30,598 nucleotides of DNA from an uncultured bacterium (lineage in GTDB: Bacteria; Spirochaetota; Spirochaetia; Sphaerochaetales; Sphaerochaetaceae), in contig CAJMOS010000021.1 in the NCBI GenBank assembly GCA_905215015.1, positions 1 to 30,598 of the forward strand, read 5' to 3'. Below the pieces are notes generated by a model. The model saw only the letters and a list, made by a program, of their open reading frames with translations, had not been told where the DNA came from and ran no database searches. Below, piece after piece: positions 30,126 to 30,598 of the stretch (position 1 is its first letter; the number at the start of each line of letters is the position of its first letter). The position numbers and the translations under genes were made by a program.

Positions 30126-30598
30126 GACATGACATCGTGATTATCGGCGGTGGTCCTGCCGGACTGGCGGCCGCCGTTTCCGCGCGCAAGCAGGGTGTCG
30201 GGGATATCCTGATCCTGGAGCGTTCCGAGTCCCTTGGAGGCATTCTGAACCAATGCATCCACAACGGCTTCGGCCTGCATACCTTCAAGGAGGAACTCAC
30301 CGGACCGGAGTACGCCCAGCGGTTCATCGACCAGGTGCTGGAGCTTGGCATCCCTTACAAGACCAACAGCATGGTCTTGGACGTCCAGCCCCACAAGGTC
30401 ACCTACATCAACCGCGAGGAGGGCATGGTCACCGTCGAGGCGGGCGCCATCATCCTCGCCATGGGTTGTCGCGAACGACCCCGCGGCGCCTTGAACATTC
30501 CCGGCTACCGCCCGGCTGGCATCTATTCCGCCGGTACCGCCCAGAGATTGATGAACATCGAGGGATATAAGGTCGGCAGCAAGGTGGTCATCCTCGGA
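30122..30598 (+). CDS. FAD-dependent pyridine-nucleotide oxidoreductase (3' end cut off)
   Basis: The ATG overlaps the upstream stop as ATGA. The 159 residues visible begin with the FAD-binding loop IVIIGGGPAGLAAAVSARKQ, then ILERSESLGGILNQCIHNGFG and the second FAD motif AIILAMGCRERPRG with NIPGYRPAGIYSAGTAQ. This matches the FAD subunit that accompanies the GlpA-like protein in anaerobes and would take its electrons, perhaps to NAD. The NAD-binding domain and the expected DUF1667 gene lie beyond the window. Confidence 0.85.
   Translation, partial: MRHDIVIIGGGPAGLAAAVSARKQGVGDILILERSESLGGILNQCIHNGFGLHTFKEELTGPEYAQRFIDQVLELGIPYKTNSMVLDVQPHKVTYINREEGMVTVEAGAIILAMGCRERPRGALNIPGYRPAGIYSAGTAQRLMNIEGYKVGSKVVILG

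Overview
The window is a gene-dense, GC-rich bacterial chromosome segment. The host is probably an anaerobic spirochaete close to Sphaerochaeta. I infer this from the SBP signal peptides (mature starts near ANGSAEA and GGAKETAP), the number of [FeFe]-hydrogenase and hybrid-cluster proteins, and a threonyl-tRNA synthetase without a TGS domain. This placement rests on protein style, not on a marker gene.

Layout. (1) 1-5106, plus strand: a tightly overlapping redox operon with a sensory-type [FeFe] hydrogenase carrying a PAS domain (cut at the left edge), a SpoIIE/PP2C phosphatase, a NuoE-like [2Fe-2S] protein, a second, group B-like [FeFe] hydrogenase and free methionine-R-sulfoxide reductase. 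(2) 5107-7308: thrS behind a T-box riboswitch with a readable ACC (Thr) specifier and terminator/antiterminator. (3) 7409-10682: M32 carboxypeptidase, CDP-alcohol phosphatidyltransferase and a KdgK-like sugar kinase, then a perfect hairpin. (4) 10683-11077: AT-rich DNA with dyads and a probably frameshifted small gene. (5) 11078-14982: a minus-strand operon of ferredoxin-like protein, hybrid cluster protein and DUF488, divergent from a Crp/Fnr regulator and a GNAT enzyme. (6) 15028-21182: a LacI-type regulator fused to a cytoplasmic solute-binding domain, then tandem LacI-type operators on a consensus promoter driving a UgpB-like sugar/glycerol-phosphate ABC importer (SBP, two permeases) and an MBL-fold hydrolase. 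(7) 21231-25466, minus: a ferric-iron-type ABC importer. (8) 25717-27756: SDR, small ORF, AraC regulator. (9) 27772-28473, minus: DUF4405 cytochrome b-like protein. (10) 28543-end: a glycerol-3-phosphate dehydrogenase-like flavoprotein and a second FAD oxidoreductase that runs off the right edge.

How the parts fit. Region 1 looks like a hydrogen- or redox-sensing module (sensor hydrogenase to phosphatase) beside the hydrogenase it may control. Regions 5, 8 and 9 add anaerobic nitrosative/redox functions. Region 6 is the most unusual part: the regulator contains a second, family 1 SBP-like sensor domain resembling the class of protein that its target operon uses outside the cell. Two or three operon-leading genes (7422, 15041, 25454) have a -10-like box 7-9 nt before the ATG and no Shine-Dalgarno sequence, which suggests leaderless transcripts. 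No tRNA, rRNA, CRISPR, transposase or phage gene was recognised.
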